64,000 bases of DNA from Planctomycetales bacterium (lineage in GTDB: Bacteria > Planctomycetota > Planctomycetia > Planctomycetales > Planctomycetaceae): the NCBI GenBank assembly GCA_028285345.1, contig JANQPT010000014.1, positions 186,001 to 250,000 of the forward strand. The letters are read 5' to 3'. Positions 55,061 to 64,000 of the stretch are shown in pieces. Each line of letters opens with the position of its first letter. Positions within the stretch are counted from its first letter, which is position 1. The notes beneath the pieces are model-generated. The model did no database searches and was not told the DNA's origin. It saw only the letters and a list, made by a program, of their open reading frames with translations. A program made the translations under genes and the position numbers.

Positions 55061-56638
55061 TCACGCAGCCGCTACGTCATCACCCTCTGGATCCGACGGT
55101 TTCCGCATCAATTGCCATTTCAAGACCGGCGGCGTAATCATCGTGGTGATCATGACCATGACGACGATCGCGGAATAGGTCCCTCCGTCAACCACGGGAT
55201 CGCCGGTCGTCGGATTCTTCAAATCTCTGCCGATCGCCGCAAAGATCAATCCCACTTCTCCGCGAGGAATCATTCCCAAGCCGACGGCTGGTTTGTTCAG
55301 CCCTTTCTCGAACACGCCAAAGGAGCAGACCTGCTTGCCGATGATCGCTACGATTGTGATTATGGCGGCGAGTTTCAGCACGTCGATCTCGGTAAAGCTC
55401 TTGAGGTCGACTTGAATGCCCATCTGCACAAAAAAGACCGGCACGAGCAAGGCGGTCAATGGCTGCAGCGCCTCTTCCAGCTCGAAGTGTTCCCGTTGTC
55501 CTAACTCCTGGTAATGAGCGCGTTCCAAAATCAGACCGGCGGCAAACGCTCCCACGATCGTCGCCAGCCCCACTTGATTCGCCAACCACGAAAACCCGAA
55601 GCAGATGATCAATGCGGTCGCGACGAGCAATCCGTGTCCGCGCAGAAAGCTGGCGAACTTAAATAGCGGTCGCGTGAACAACAGCGTCCCCAGAAAGATC
55701 GCCGCGCCGAGAAATCCAAGGGCCAGCCCAATGGTCTTGCCCAGCGACAAGGGATCGACACTTCCCTGTTCGATGACGCCAGAGACGACGGCCAGGATAA
55801 TCAGTCCCAACACATCGTCGATCACAGCGGCGCCCAATATGATTTGGCCTTCCGGCCGCTGGTGCTTTCCTAAGTCCTTCAGCACTCGTGCCGTGATTCC
55901 CACGCTCGTCGCGCAGAGTGTCGCGCCAATGAAAAGATGTACGTCGGTCCCTTTGTCTGGGATAATCCAGCGAGCCGCGACGTATCCCAACAACATCGGG
56001 GCGACCACGCCGAGCACCGCGACTGCCAAAGAGGATTTTCCCACCGAGACCATCTGCCGCACGCTCGATTCCAGGCCGACCTCAAACAGCAGCAGAATCA
56101 CACCGACGCGGGACAGCATATCCAACGTCGTGGCGACGTCGCGCAACTTCGCATCAACGTTTTCCCCGGAAGGTTTGAGAAACTCCAGCAAATAGATGCC
56201 GTTGTCTTCTCCGGCGATCTGCTGTGACAGGTACAGTAGATTTCCTATCAACACGCCAACGAGCAACTCGCCCAGCACGGCCGGCATATTCAGCCGCTCC
56301 GCGACGTCGCCGCCCACCTTGGCCAGAAATAGAATCACGCACAGCGCCAACAGCAGCGGTGCAACCGGGTCATCGTGACCGCTGTGCTCCTCGTCGCCGT
56401 GCCCCGCGTCGTGTGCCGATGCGTCCGCCGCTCCGTGAGACTGAGGGTCTTCATCCGCGGCCATGACCCAGTTGCCGCCGTTTTGGCCGATGGTAGCAAC
56501 AGCCGCTGTTAACAAGAGCAGGGCGATCCACCGCACGATCCACTTCGAGTCTCGTGAACGACGATGAATTTCTGGCGACGCGGGGGAAGGGTGTCGGGTG
56601 CGGCTCCGAATCACGAAGCGGAGTCTCCTAGTTAACAC
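55061..56638 (-). CDS. CPA2-type cation:proton antiporter with His-rich leader
   Basis: This 525-residue antiporter has about 13 helices of the Kef/NapA type, with AVLGELLVGVLIGN near 117-130, and IDDVLGLIILAV with the paired Asp of the ion site, then GFSWLANQVGLATIVGAF. Unusually, it is preceded by about 95 residues containing a first hydrophobic segment (near 35-50) and a tract with five His and many Asp/Glu (about 66-90), probably outside the membrane. This could bind metal or buffer pH. It lacks the TrkA domain of Kef channels. Transport of Na+ or K+ against protons is inferred from family. Confidence 0.88.
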   Translation of the reverse strand: MLTRRLRFVIRSRTRHPSPASPEIHRRSRDSKWIVRWIALLLLTAAVATIGQNGGNWVMAADEDPQSHGAADASAHDAGHGDEEHSGHDDPVAPLLLALCVILFLAKVGGDVAERLNMPAVLGELLVGVLIGNLLYLSQQIAGEDNGIYLLEFLKPSGENVDAKLRDVATTLDMLSRVGVILLLFEVGLESSVRQMVSVGKSSLAVAVLGVVAPMLLGYVAARWIIPDKGTDVHLFIGATLCATSVGITARVLKDLGKHQRPEGQIILGAAVIDDVLGLIILAVVSGVIEQGSVDPLSLGKTIGLALGFLGAAIFLGTLLFTRPLFKFASFLRGHGLLVATALIICFGFSWLANQVGLATIVGAFAAGLILERAHYQELGQREHFELEEALQPLTALLVPVFFVQMGIQVDLKSFTEIDVLKLAAIITIVAIIGKQVCSFGVFEKGLNKPAVGLGMIPRGEVGLIFAAIGRDLKNPTTGDPVVDGGTYSAIVVMVMITTMITPPVLKWQLMRKPSDPEGDDVAAA

Positions 56639-57030
56639 GGGACGGGGTTAGCGAAGTGCCGACAACGGAATCAACAAGAGAATCGTTCCCATCGGCGGTC
56701 AACTAAGTCCCATCCTTAGCAAATCTTGAGGACCATGAAAAGCAACCGGCCGAAGTCGCGCGGATCGAGCCGAAGGTCCTGCTGCAACGGTTGCAAGGAT
56801 GATGGCGATCGAAGAGCTGCGGGATTCCACGCAGATTCGGGCCGCCCAGCCGATTCTGCTGCGATTTCGACCTATACTTTCGGCAGTTCAGCCTCCCCGG
56901 CCGAGAATTTGAAATGATCCCCTGCACTGGCAAGGGAAAGCCGCGGTGGCGACAACGACGAACTTCCCCGAGTGCGGCTCACGACGCTGCAGAAATCGGG
57001 GCCCTCATTTTTGACCGGAGTGACTACACG
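56639..57030. other. Divergent intergenic region
   Basis: This 392-base region lies between the antiporter and PilZ genes. TATACT at 56873-56878 may be a -10 for the PilZ gene, but I see no -35 at the proper distance. No gene or strong repeat is visible. Confidence 0.35.
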
Positions 57031-57387
57031 ATGTCGAGCGATCCTTGGAGCCGACCCACGACCGACGATTTGAAGCGCGTGCTGGAAAGCATCGGAGAAT
57101 CCGACGAACATCACGGCCGTACGGTCGAGCGATTGGAGTTGTCGGTTCCGGCCGAGATCATCACGTCACGCGGCAATCTGATCTCCTGCATGACCCGCGA
57201 GATCAGCCGTTTGGGCATCGGCCTACTGCACAAAGGCTCGGTGACTCCCGGCGAAGTCCTCGTCAAGCTGGCCAGCGATTCACGCGAATTTCACTACCGT
57301 GTGAAATTGGAATGGTGCCAACCCTGTGACGGCGGCATGTTCATCAGCGGCGGCACGTTTCTGGAAAAAGTTGACCCGCAGGCGTAA
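57031..57387 (+). CDS. PilZ-domain protein
   Basis: This 118-residue protein is a lone PilZ-type domain. It has a VERLELSVPAEI segment, where the c-di-GMP RxxxR switch would sit, then CMTREISRLGIGLLHKG, which matches the D/N-x-S-x-x-G strand, and a C-terminal VKLEWCQPC. The key Arg pair is not clear (only H-G-R-T-V-E-R is seen), so c-di-GMP binding is uncertain. ATG 57031 has GGAG about ten bases upstream; a longer frame start at 56914 reads through non-conserved sequence. The gene stands alone before DUF2784. Confidence 0.75.
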   Translation: MSSDPWSRPTTDDLKRVLESIGESDEHHGRTVERLELSVPAEIITSRGNLISCMTREISRLGIGLLHKGSVTPGEVLVKLASDSREFHYRVKLEWCQPCDGGMFISGGTFLEKVDPQA

Positions 57388-57456
57388 TGACGCTGCGTTG
57401 TACAAACGTGGGGCCTCGGGAATAAATCGGCCGCGCGGCGCATCATTATCTGCGCT

Positions 57457-57882
57457 ATGAACGTCTATTCTCTGCTGGCCGACATTGTCGTGATTCTGCA
57501 TGCGGCCTACGTCGGATTCGTGATCTTCGGCCTACTTGCCGTGCTCCTGGGATATCTCCGCGGTTGGAAGTGGGTCTCCAACTTCTGGTTCCGCGCGATC
57601 CACCTCAGCATGATCTTGACCGTCGTGGTCGAGTCTTGGCTGAATATCGTCTGCCCGCTGACGACGCTCGAGAAGTATTTGCGAGCCAAAGGGGGCGATG
57701 AGGGCTACCAAGGCGACTTCATCGGCCGCTGGGTTCACGATCTGCTGTTTGTCGAACTCTCGCCGGAGATTCTCACGGTCGTCTACACAGTTTTTGGGCT
57801 GACGGTCCTGGGAGCGTTATGGATCGTCCCGCCCGATTGGCCCTGGAGACGGCGCGCGAACGGTCAGGAATCCTCACGATAA
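57457..57882 (+). CDS. DUF2784 membrane protein
   Basis: This 141-residue protein has three or four membrane helices. The start LLADIVVILHAAYVGFVIFG and the YLRGWKWVSNFWFRAIHL and CPLTTLEKYLR segments are typical of DUF2784, a family of small membrane proteins of unknown function. An invariant-looking ENW-type motif is replaced by SWLNIVCPLT here. It lies 69 bases after the PilZ gene on the same strand. Confidence 0.85.
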   Translation: MNVYSLLADIVVILHAAYVGFVIFGLLAVLLGYLRGWKWVSNFWFRAIHLSMILTVVVESWLNIVCPLTTLEKYLRAKGGDEGYQGDFIGRWVHDLLFVELSPEILTVVYTVFGLTVLGALWIVPPDWPWRRRANGQESSR

Positions 57883-58366
57883 AGGCTCGTCGGTCCCGTT
57901 CGCCGCGTGCGATCACCCCAATCGCTGGCGGCGATTCAAGGCGGCTGTTCGGTCCGCGTGTCCTTGAGGCGCATGATAGCGAGACTGCACCTTTACGGGA
58001 GTCGCGGCGCGCTGCCAGGCAATCGGAGAGCAGACTGCGGGGAGGGCGGCCCAGCTGGCGGTTCGTTGATTGCGACATCGACAACATCCTTGTCCAGCAG
58101 TGCTTCCATCGCGGCTCAAAAACGCCAGCCAGTGTACCATCACCATACGCGTCGGCTCCCTTGAATCGCACAGTTATGAACAGCCCCCGCAGGGGTACCG
58201 CTCAATTCATCATAGCGAACGCATCTCCCAGATGTCAAAATTTTGTTCACCGCTCGATATGAACAATTGATGAACGGGTTGTTGCACGGCAAAGCAGGGC
58301 CGGGTAGGGTGGTCTGATTGAATTGGCCGTTATTTCCTTCATTGCCCGCCTGTGCCGTCCGAGCCG
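57883..58366. other. Gene-free region with TGAAC inverted repeat
   Basis: These 484 bases lack a convincing gene. TTGTTCA (58243-58249) pairs with TGAACAA (58260-58266), and another TGAAC starts at 58271, so this AT-rich patch resembles the boxes around 47860. A role in controlling the transporter downstream is only a guess. Confidence 0.4.
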
Positions 58367-60094
58367 ATGACCGATTCACATCTTGACGAACATGACACGC
58401 TTCCTCCTTCAATGGATCCCGCTGCGGGGGGCGGCGTCGAAGATCCGCCGCGCGATTTTTGGGGCATCGTGCGCCGGCTGGGACCCGGCCTGATCATCGC
58501 GGGCAGCATCGTCGGCTCCGGAGAATTGATTGCCACTACCAACACCGGCGCCGAGGCGGGAATCACGTTGCTGTGGCTGATCGTCATCGGCTGCGTGATC
58601 AAGGTGTTCGTGCAGATCGAAATCGGCCGCTACACCGTCAGCCACGGCGAGACGCCGCTGGCCGCTCTCGATCGAGTCCCGGGGCCGCGTCTGCGGGTGA
58701 ATTGGCTAATTTGGTATTGGCTCGTGATGATGATCGCCATTTTGGGACAGGCCGGCGGAATCGTCGGCGGGGTCGGGCAGTCATTGGCGATCGCCATTCC
58801 CATTACGGGAGATTACGCGGCAGCAGTCCGCGTACCGGCTGAAAAAGATCTCCGCCGCTACGTGGCCTACATCGACAACACGCAGGACACCTCGGCCGCG
58901 GACGACGAGGAGCTCGCGCGAATCCAACGCGGCAACCAGTTCATTGCGGACCGCATGGAGCAACTGGGGAAAGACGGCAAACTGCTGACGGCAACGGTGC
59001 GGAATCTGATCTTGGCGGAAAAACGACTGGCCGAAGCCGAACAGAACCCCGACGATGCAGACGAGATCGCGAAGCGCACTAAGCTCTTGGCCGATCTAAA
59101 AGCAAAGATCGGAGACACAACAACGCCGTACACCTATGATGACCGAATCTGGTGCACGATCGTGGCGCTCTTCACCGTCGGTTTACTGTTTCGCGGACGC
59201 TATTCGTTGATTCAAAACGTCTCGCTCGCTTTGGTGGTCTCCTTTACGTTCATCACGATCGGCAATGTCGTTTCGCTGCAGTCGCACGAGGAGTTTGCGC
59301 TCACATTCGACGAATTCGTCCGCGGTTTGTCGTTTCAGATTCCCGAAGGCGCCCAAGGTTTAAAAGTCGCCATGTTCACCTTCGGGATTATCGGCGTGGG
59401 TGCCAGTGAACTCGTCTCCTATCCCTACTGGTGCCTGGAAAAGGGCTACGCCAAATTTACCGGAGCGCGGAGCGAAGACCCGAGTTGGGCCGAGCGGGCA
59501 CGGGGCTGGATGATGGTCATGCATTATGACGCGTTTGCCTCGATGGTGATCTACACGGTTGCGACGCTGGCCTTTTTCTTCATGGGCGCCGCCGCGTTGT
59601 ATGAGCAGGGGCTGGTTCCTCAAGGGATGCGAATGGTCAGCACTTTGATCGAACAGTACGTGCCGGTCTTCGGCGAACACGCCCGCTGGCTGTTTCTGGC
59701 CGGTGCAATCGCAGTGCTGTACTCGACGTTTCTCGTCGCCAACGCCGGATTTGCGCGCATGTACACCGACTTTTTGAAGATTGTGGGCCTCATTGATCCG
59801 CACAGCGAAAAGACGCACGACCGCTCGGTGATGATCTTCGGCATGGTGCTGCCGATGTTCTGCGCCGGGGTCTATTGGGTGCCCAATGCCAATCCCGTAG
59901 CGCTGGTCATGTTCGGCGGGCTGATGCAGGCGATGATGCTGCCCATGCTGGCGGTTGCAGCGCTTTATTTCCGCTACCAATTGATCGACAGCCGGCTCAA
60001 ACCTGGCCGGCTGTGGGATGCACTGCTGATTGTCTCATGTCTCGGGTTGGCTGTCGCAGGCTGCTTTACGGCGTATTTGAAAATCGCCGGCTGA
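58367..60094 (+). CDS. Non-canonical Nramp-like transporter with cytosolic insertion
   Basis: This 575-residue carrier has the Nramp/SLC11 helical layout, with about 11 to 12 helices. The helix-1 metal motif DPGN is replaced by GSGEL (50-54) in SIVGSGELIATTN, and the helix-6 MPH motif by ASELVSYPYW. This is what non-canonical Nramp relatives show, so the usual Mn/Fe site is missing. Between helices near 145 and 262 there is a roughly 110-residue hydrophilic, helical insertion rich in Glu and Lys. The substrate is thus open. Start: ATG 58367 is used; GTG 58352 is an alternative. Confidence 0.85.
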   Translation: MTDSHLDEHDTLPPSMDPAAGGGVEDPPRDFWGIVRRLGPGLIIAGSIVGSGELIATTNTGAEAGITLLWLIVIGCVIKVFVQIEIGRYTVSHGETPLAALDRVPGPRLRVNWLIWYWLVMMIAILGQAGGIVGGVGQSLAIAIPITGDYAAAVRVPAEKDLRRYVAYIDNTQDTSAADDEELARIQRGNQFIADRMEQLGKDGKLLTATVRNLILAEKRLAEAEQNPDDADEIAKRTKLLADLKAKIGDTTTPYTYDDRIWCTIVALFTVGLLFRGRYSLIQNVSLALVVSFTFITIGNVVSLQSHEEFALTFDEFVRGLSFQIPEGAQGLKVAMFTFGIIGVGASELVSYPYWCLEKGYAKFTGARSEDPSWAERARGWMMVMHYDAFASMVIYTVATLAFFFMGAAALYEQGLVPQGMRMVSTLIEQYVPVFGEHARWLFLAGAIAVLYSTFLVANAGFARMYTDFLKIVGLIDPHSEKTHDRSVMIFGMVLPMFCAGVYWVPNANPVALVMFGGLMQAMMLPMLAVAALYFRYQLIDSRLKPGRLWDALLIVSCLGLAVAGCFTAYLKIAG

Positions 60095-60125
60095 ATACCT
60101 GGAACAACTGTCCGAGCGGCCTGGG

Positions 60126-60608
60126 TTACTCTTTCCGCATGGAACTCAGGCCGGTGATCCATTTGGTTTCGTCCTGAGTGTCCCGCAATCCGTACAGATA
60201 GTCTTCACCACCCGAGGGCGCTTCCTCTCCGAGAAACGGCAGGAACGTGACGTCGACGAAGCGGAGAGCGACGGTGACGGTGATCAGCTCCTTTGCTTCG
60301 GCGTCGTCGAGCGTGTTGCCGCTTTCGGTTTCAATTTCGATGACCACCTGCTCCGATTCAATGCCGACCGACTCGGTCACGAAGGCTTCGATGTCCGCGC
60401 GAACTTCGTCTTCCGTAAAATAGCCGCTAATGGCCATCCGCGCCCCTTCGCGAGCCGAATTGGTGACCAATTGGCCGACCATCATATAGCGGCCGAATTC
60501 CACGATGCCCAGCACCATCAGCATGAACAGCGGAAACACAAACGCCATTTCCACAGCGGCGACGCCGCTTCGTTTTTGCTCAGTCTTGCTTGTGGCAGTC
60601 GATCTCAT
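60126..60608 (-). CDS. TadE-like pilus assembly protein
   Basis: This 160-residue protein has the TadE pattern: a short basic leader, then GVAAVEMAFVFPLFMLMVLGIVEFGR (near 16-41), with the Glu at +5 typical of pseudopilins, and TNSAREGARMA. The rest is a periplasmic domain. TadE-like proteins serve Flp-type pilus systems, here with a vWA/TadG-like partner 214 bases upstream on the same strand. No TadA ATPase or TadZ is in the window, so the machinery must lie elsewhere if used. Confidence 0.85.
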   Translation of the reverse strand: MRSTATSKTEQKRSGVAAVEMAFVFPLFMLMVLGIVEFGRYMMVGQLVTNSAREGARMAISGYFTEDEVRADIEAFVTESVGIESEQVVIEIETESGNTLDDAEAKELITVTVALRFVDVTFLPFLGEEAPSGGEDYLYGLRDTQDETKWITGLSSMRKE

Positions 60609-60729
60609 AGTTCAATCTCCAGAGAGAGAATCATTCCCGCGAATGCGATCTGCGCTGAAACGATCGCCGAAAATGTCCTCGTAAGCGCCGCGAACGCCAT
60701 GTCGCGAGGTATGGGGTTATTCAAATGCA

Positions 60730-60758
60730 GCCCTGTTGCGTGGCTGGCACAACAGGGC
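60730..60758. repeat. Hairpin between the TadG-like and TadE-like genes
   Basis: GCCCTGTTG (60730-60738) pairs with CAACAGGGC (60750-60758). There is no T-run, so it is not a standard terminator; it may be an attenuating or RNA-stabilising stem, or a REP-type unit. Confidence 0.4.
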
Positions 60759-60822
60759 CGCAAGTCGCATAAAACATAGCTCAGGTTTCCGGCCGTGGCA
60801 GAGATTCGGCTCGGAAAATTGA

Positions 60823-62634
60823 CTATTCCGCTTCGTATTTCTCGTCGATCAACTTCAACGGCCGGTCGGCGGCGATGATGCCGAAGTGGTTTTCCAATTC
60901 GGTCGTGTAGTCCGACACACTTTGTCCGCCGGGCACGTTGAAGTGTTCTCCGCCGGTGATGTCGGCGATTTCCTGCATCAAGTCCGCGTCGGCGTTGGCA
61001 CCGAGGCTGACCGTCATGATCTTGATCTTATACTCGGCCGCCATATAGGCTTCATCCAAAGCCGATTGAGCCGGCGAGGCTCCGGTCGAGGACCGGTTGG
61101 CGATACCGTCGGTGATCACGATCATCAACCGCAAGGCCTTGGGGCGGGCATTGGCGATTAGTTCCTCACGGGCGATCCGCATACCGGCGCCGATATTGGT
61201 GTAATAGTCGTAATGTCCCGCTTGACGATGTTCGGTCGTCTCCCTGATCTGGTTGAGGTTGTCGCTCAATCCGAGTTCCAACAGTGCGTCTTGAGCGCTG
61301 TTGTTGTACCCCGACAACCCGACTTTGTCTTCGGCTTGCACCGATTGCAGATAGTCGACGAACAGGTAGACGGCGTCTTTGAGGGCCGTCATCGGCTGGG
61401 CACTGGCCCGCCAGAGATCTTCGGTCTGATTGTTCTTCGGCTTGCTGTCCAACCAGTAGTTGACCAACGTTTGTCCACCGAATTTGTACTTCATCCCCGC
61501 ATCATTGAGTTGCGAACTCGACTTGACGTAGCTGAAGTAGCTGCCCCAGGATCCGGAACTGAATGGGTAGGAGACGCTGCCCAGTCCCAGAGCGTCGCGA
61601 ATGTCGTCGTCTTCAAAGTCGAAGCGCTCACCGTTTCCTGAAGAGTCGCTGATGTAATCATTCTCCCAGGAGCGGACCCAGACCGATTCGATCTCCTTGC
61701 TGCCGCTAAATGACCCCGTCAGTCCACTCAAGCTGTAAAACGTCTTCGTCTGACCGTTCGTATACTTCAGTTTGACCTTGCTGAGGTTCTTGGTCGATTC
61801 CACATCGACGGTCTTGCCTTTCCAGGTGACCGTAATGTGGGGAATCTCATTGGCATCGTTATGAGGGACGCCTTCGACGGTGAGATAGTCCGCGTCAAAC
61901 GGCAACTGGGCACCGACTCCCGAGGCCATGGCGCCGGCCACAGTCATTTCGTCCCAGATTTCTTCCTGGTTGGCGGTGATCGCGTCGAAACCGAGATCGT
62001 CGATCGACTTCAACTCGCTGTCGTCGTTCATCGAAGCCGACAGGTCGATGACCAGCATGACGTCGCGAGGCTGGAAGGAGGCGATCGAAGTCACTTCCAA
62101 TTCGGCGTACTCATGCCCGATGACGGGAGCGAAGAACAATGGCAACCGCATGTCTAGATCGTTGCCGCCGCTGTTGCGAATCGCCCGCTTGCCGGTAACC
62201 TTGATCACGTTGTACGGCGTGTTTCCAGGGCCGAACGAGAACGTGTATTTGCCGGTCGTCGGATTGAAGTCTTGACGTCCCAACTCCACGTCGGAGGTTT
62301 GGACCACCGACATGGGTTCCGGTGCGCCGGCGATTGTGACATCGACTGTGCCGCCCGGATTAATTGCGGCGACCGCCAGCGCGGAGTCGACGGCGTTCGT
62401 TTGCACATCGCCTTGATCACCCATCATGTCCAGCTCAAGTGCAGCGGACAGGACAGCGGCATCAGTCACGTTTTGCAGTTGAGCTTTGGAGTAGGCAATG
62501 TACCCCACATCTACCACAAACGCGGTAAATGCCATCAGCAGGATGAGACAGAAAGCCGCCAGGACCAACACTGATCCTTTGCGCTGTTTGAGCCCGGCGG
62601 CGATTGCCTGAAAACGTTGCACCGTTCGACGCAT
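60823..62634 (-). CDS. TadG-like protein with von Willebrand factor A domain
   Basis: This 603-residue protein starts with a basic leader and a TadG-type hydrophobic helix (RKGSVLVLAAFCLILLMAF, near 18-36, then DVGYIAYSKAQLQNVTDAA). A vWA domain follows with the metal-ion site D197-S199-S201 (VIDLSASM). A large insertion (about 210-380) precedes the rest of the vWA fold, which has the ITDG segment. It is anchored in the membrane and probably extends outward to bind partners. GGAGAAGGA lies upstream of the ATG. Together with the TadE-like gene it forms a pilus-accessory pair. Confidence 0.88.
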   Translation of the reverse strand: MRRTVQRFQAIAAGLKQRKGSVLVLAAFCLILLMAFTAFVVDVGYIAYSKAQLQNVTDAAVLSAALELDMMGDQGDVQTNAVDSALAVAAINPGGTVDVTIAGAPEPMSVVQTSDVELGRQDFNPTTGKYTFSFGPGNTPYNVIKVTGKRAIRNSGGNDLDMRLPLFFAPVIGHEYAELEVTSIASFQPRDVMLVIDLSASMNDDSELKSIDDLGFDAITANQEEIWDEMTVAGAMASGVGAQLPFDADYLTVEGVPHNDANEIPHITVTWKGKTVDVESTKNLSKVKLKYTNGQTKTFYSLSGLTGSFSGSKEIESVWVRSWENDYISDSSGNGERFDFEDDDIRDALGLGSVSYPFSSGSWGSYFSYVKSSSQLNDAGMKYKFGGQTLVNYWLDSKPKNNQTEDLWRASAQPMTALKDAVYLFVDYLQSVQAEDKVGLSGYNNSAQDALLELGLSDNLNQIRETTEHRQAGHYDYYTNIGAGMRIAREELIANARPKALRLMIVITDGIANRSSTGASPAQSALDEAYMAAEYKIKIMTVSLGANADADLMQEIADITGGEHFNVPGGQSVSDYTTELENHFGIIAADRPLKLIDEKYEAE

Positions 62635-62971
62635 AATCTAGGTTCCTTCTCCAAAAAACTTCCGAGACGCACATATCGTCGTTGCAGCAACTCAGTGAAT
62701 CGGGCGAAACCCCATGGCCTGAGCGGCTGGAAATCACAAAGTCTGCTGGGAAGTCCCGTCGTACGTTTTGCGCGACGGTATGAGGGAGAGGATTTGGCTA
62801 AACAAACCTAGGTCAGCGTCGAAACGAGTCAACTATTTTTGCGTGGTTTTTTCAAATTGTTTGAGATGTGGTATTTGTGCAGCTTGTGCAGAAAACGCAA
62901 CAATTGAATGTGTTCCATTTGGCAACATTTTGAGCATCACCATTTGGCGGATTGTGAACGAGGAATCTTTG
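62635..62971. other. Divergent intergenic region
   Basis: This 337-base region lies between the TadG-like and VIT1-like genes. It is AT-richer near 62830-62960. I compared it mentally with common riboswitch motifs for Mn, Mg, Fe and c-di-GMP and saw no match. No small gene is convincing. Confidence 0.4.
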
Positions 62972-63730
62972 ATGGATGAGCAGCAACAACAGGAGCGGCT
63001 ACGGGCCGAGCACGCACCGGAGGAGGTCGCGCGGCGCATCGACGGCTCCCCCTCGCCAAGCTATCTCCGCGACTTTGTCTACGGGTCAATCGACGGCTGT
63101 GTGACCACCTTCGCCGTCGTCTCCGGTGTGATCGGCGCGGAACTCTCAATCGCGGTTGTCGTCATTCTCGGCTTCGCCAATCTACTGGCCGACGGCTTTA
63201 GCATGGCGGTCAGTAACTTTCTCGGGACACGTGCCGAAGAGCAATTGTTGCGACGTGCGCGGCGCACTGAGGAAGAGCATATCGACGTGATCCCCGAAGG
63301 AGAGGTCCGCGAGATTCGCGAAATCTTTCGCCGCAAAGGGTTCGAGGGCGAACTGCTCGAACGCGTGGTGGACGTCATTACCGGCGACCGCCGGCTGTGG
63401 ATCGAAACGATGCTGCAGGACGAATGGGGGTTGTCCCTCGTCGGCCCCAATCCATGGAAAGCGGCCTCCGTGACGTTCATCGCATTTGTCGCGGTCGGAT
63501 TGATTCCGCTGCTGCCGTTTACACTACTGCTCAATAGCGACCTTACCCCGCGTTCGCTGTTCGCCGTCAGTGCCGTCATGACGGGCGTGGCCTTTTTCGC
63601 CGTCGGTGCCCTTAAGTCGCGGTTTGGCGTGGAGCATTGGCTGCGCGCGGGGCTGGAAACGCTCTTGCTCGGCGGCGGCGCTGCCGCTGTCGCATATGTC
63701 GTGGGTGTGATCTTGCGCGGACTGGCCTGA
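62972..63730 (+). CDS. VIT1/CCC1-family iron/manganese carrier-like protein
   Basis: This 252-residue protein has the VIT1 pattern: SYLRDFVYGSIDGCVTTFAVVSGV near 32-55, ADGFSMAVSNFLG near 80-92, a cytoplasmic helical region rich in Glu (RRTEEEHIDVIPEGEVREIREIF) and three C-terminal helices. Family members move Fe2+ or Mn2+ out of the cytoplasm. ATG 62972 has GAGGA seven bases upstream; the long in-frame extension upstream is rich in Cys and has no ribosome site. It converges with egtB. Confidence 0.88.
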   Translation: MDEQQQQERLRAEHAPEEVARRIDGSPSPSYLRDFVYGSIDGCVTTFAVVSGVIGAELSIAVVVILGFANLLADGFSMAVSNFLGTRAEEQLLRRARRTEEEHIDVIPEGEVREIREIFRRKGFEGELLERVVDVITGDRRLWIETMLQDEWGLSLVGPNPWKAASVTFIAFVAVGLIPLLPFTLLLNSDLTPRSLFAVSAVMTGVAFFAVGALKSRFGVEHWLRAGLETLLLGGGAAAVAYVVGVILRGLA

Positions 63731-63745
63731 TCGATTCTGGGCTGA

Positions 63746-64000
<255 letters not shown>

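Noticed and set aside
60730-60758. Intrinsic terminator between the TadG-like and TadE-like genes
   Set aside because: The hairpin has no T-run on either strand.
62635-62830. Riboswitch in the leader of the TadG-like gene
   Set aside because: No match to the conserved core of known c-di-GMP or metal riboswitches could be made by eye.

Overview
The window reads as a chromosomal segment of a planctomycete (Planctomycetota). No rRNA is present, so this rests on gene content. The planctomycete-like content includes DUF1570 zincins, several secreted PQQ-type beta-propellers, a leucine-rich-repeat lipoprotein, a Tat-exported TIM-barrel isomerase, a vWA/TadG plus TadE pair, and a BlaI/M56 sensor locus. 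The DNA is moderately GC-rich, genes are spaced rather loosely, and GTG/TTG starts are common. I found no rRNA, tRNA, CRISPR array, transposase or prophage.

Layout: 0-6 kb holds a zinc-ribbon membrane protein, the phosphate importer pstSCAB and an orphan DUF2063/BufC-like gene. 6-13 kb holds membrane and unknown proteins, a CusA/AcrB-type RND pump without partner genes, and an SRPBCC protein. 13-18 kb is a minus-strand run of secreted carbohydrate-related proteins (beta-helix, unknown, sialidase-like, sugar isomerase). 18-25 kb holds a rhomboid protease, an LRR lipoprotein and a BlaI regulator, secreted protein and M56 sensor triad. 25-29.6 kb is the dnaG-rpoD core with a COG1579 zinc-ribbon protein. 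29.7-35.7 kb has two secreted zincin-type proteins flanking truA and a DUF3311/sodium symporter pair. 35.7-41.4 kb is a five-gene minus-strand operon: Fe-alcohol dehydrogenase, beta-propeller, HemN-like radical SAM, DUF98 chorismate lyase-like protein and a flavin halogenase-like protein. 42-47 kb holds two more beta-propellers and a small lipoprotein. 47-48.6 kb is an HTH regulator divergent from two tiny genes. 48.7-53.6 kb is a coupled histidine kinase, response regulator, YfhO and quinone oxidoreductase operon. 53.7-64 kb holds a CxxCH protein, a CPA2 antiporter, PilZ, DUF2784, an Nramp-like carrier, TadE, TadG/vWA, a VIT1-like carrier and the 3' end of egtB.

Three things stand out. First, the chorismate-lyase/halogenase-like/radical-SAM operon has the logic of an aromatic (possibly halophenol) pathway. 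Second, in the BlaI/M56 locus the middle gene encodes a free secreted copy of the sensor's own extracellular domain, and paired dyads sit at the likely promoter. Third, paired inverted palindromes of REPIN type recur between genes, with arms that differ from each other yet keep their pairing.
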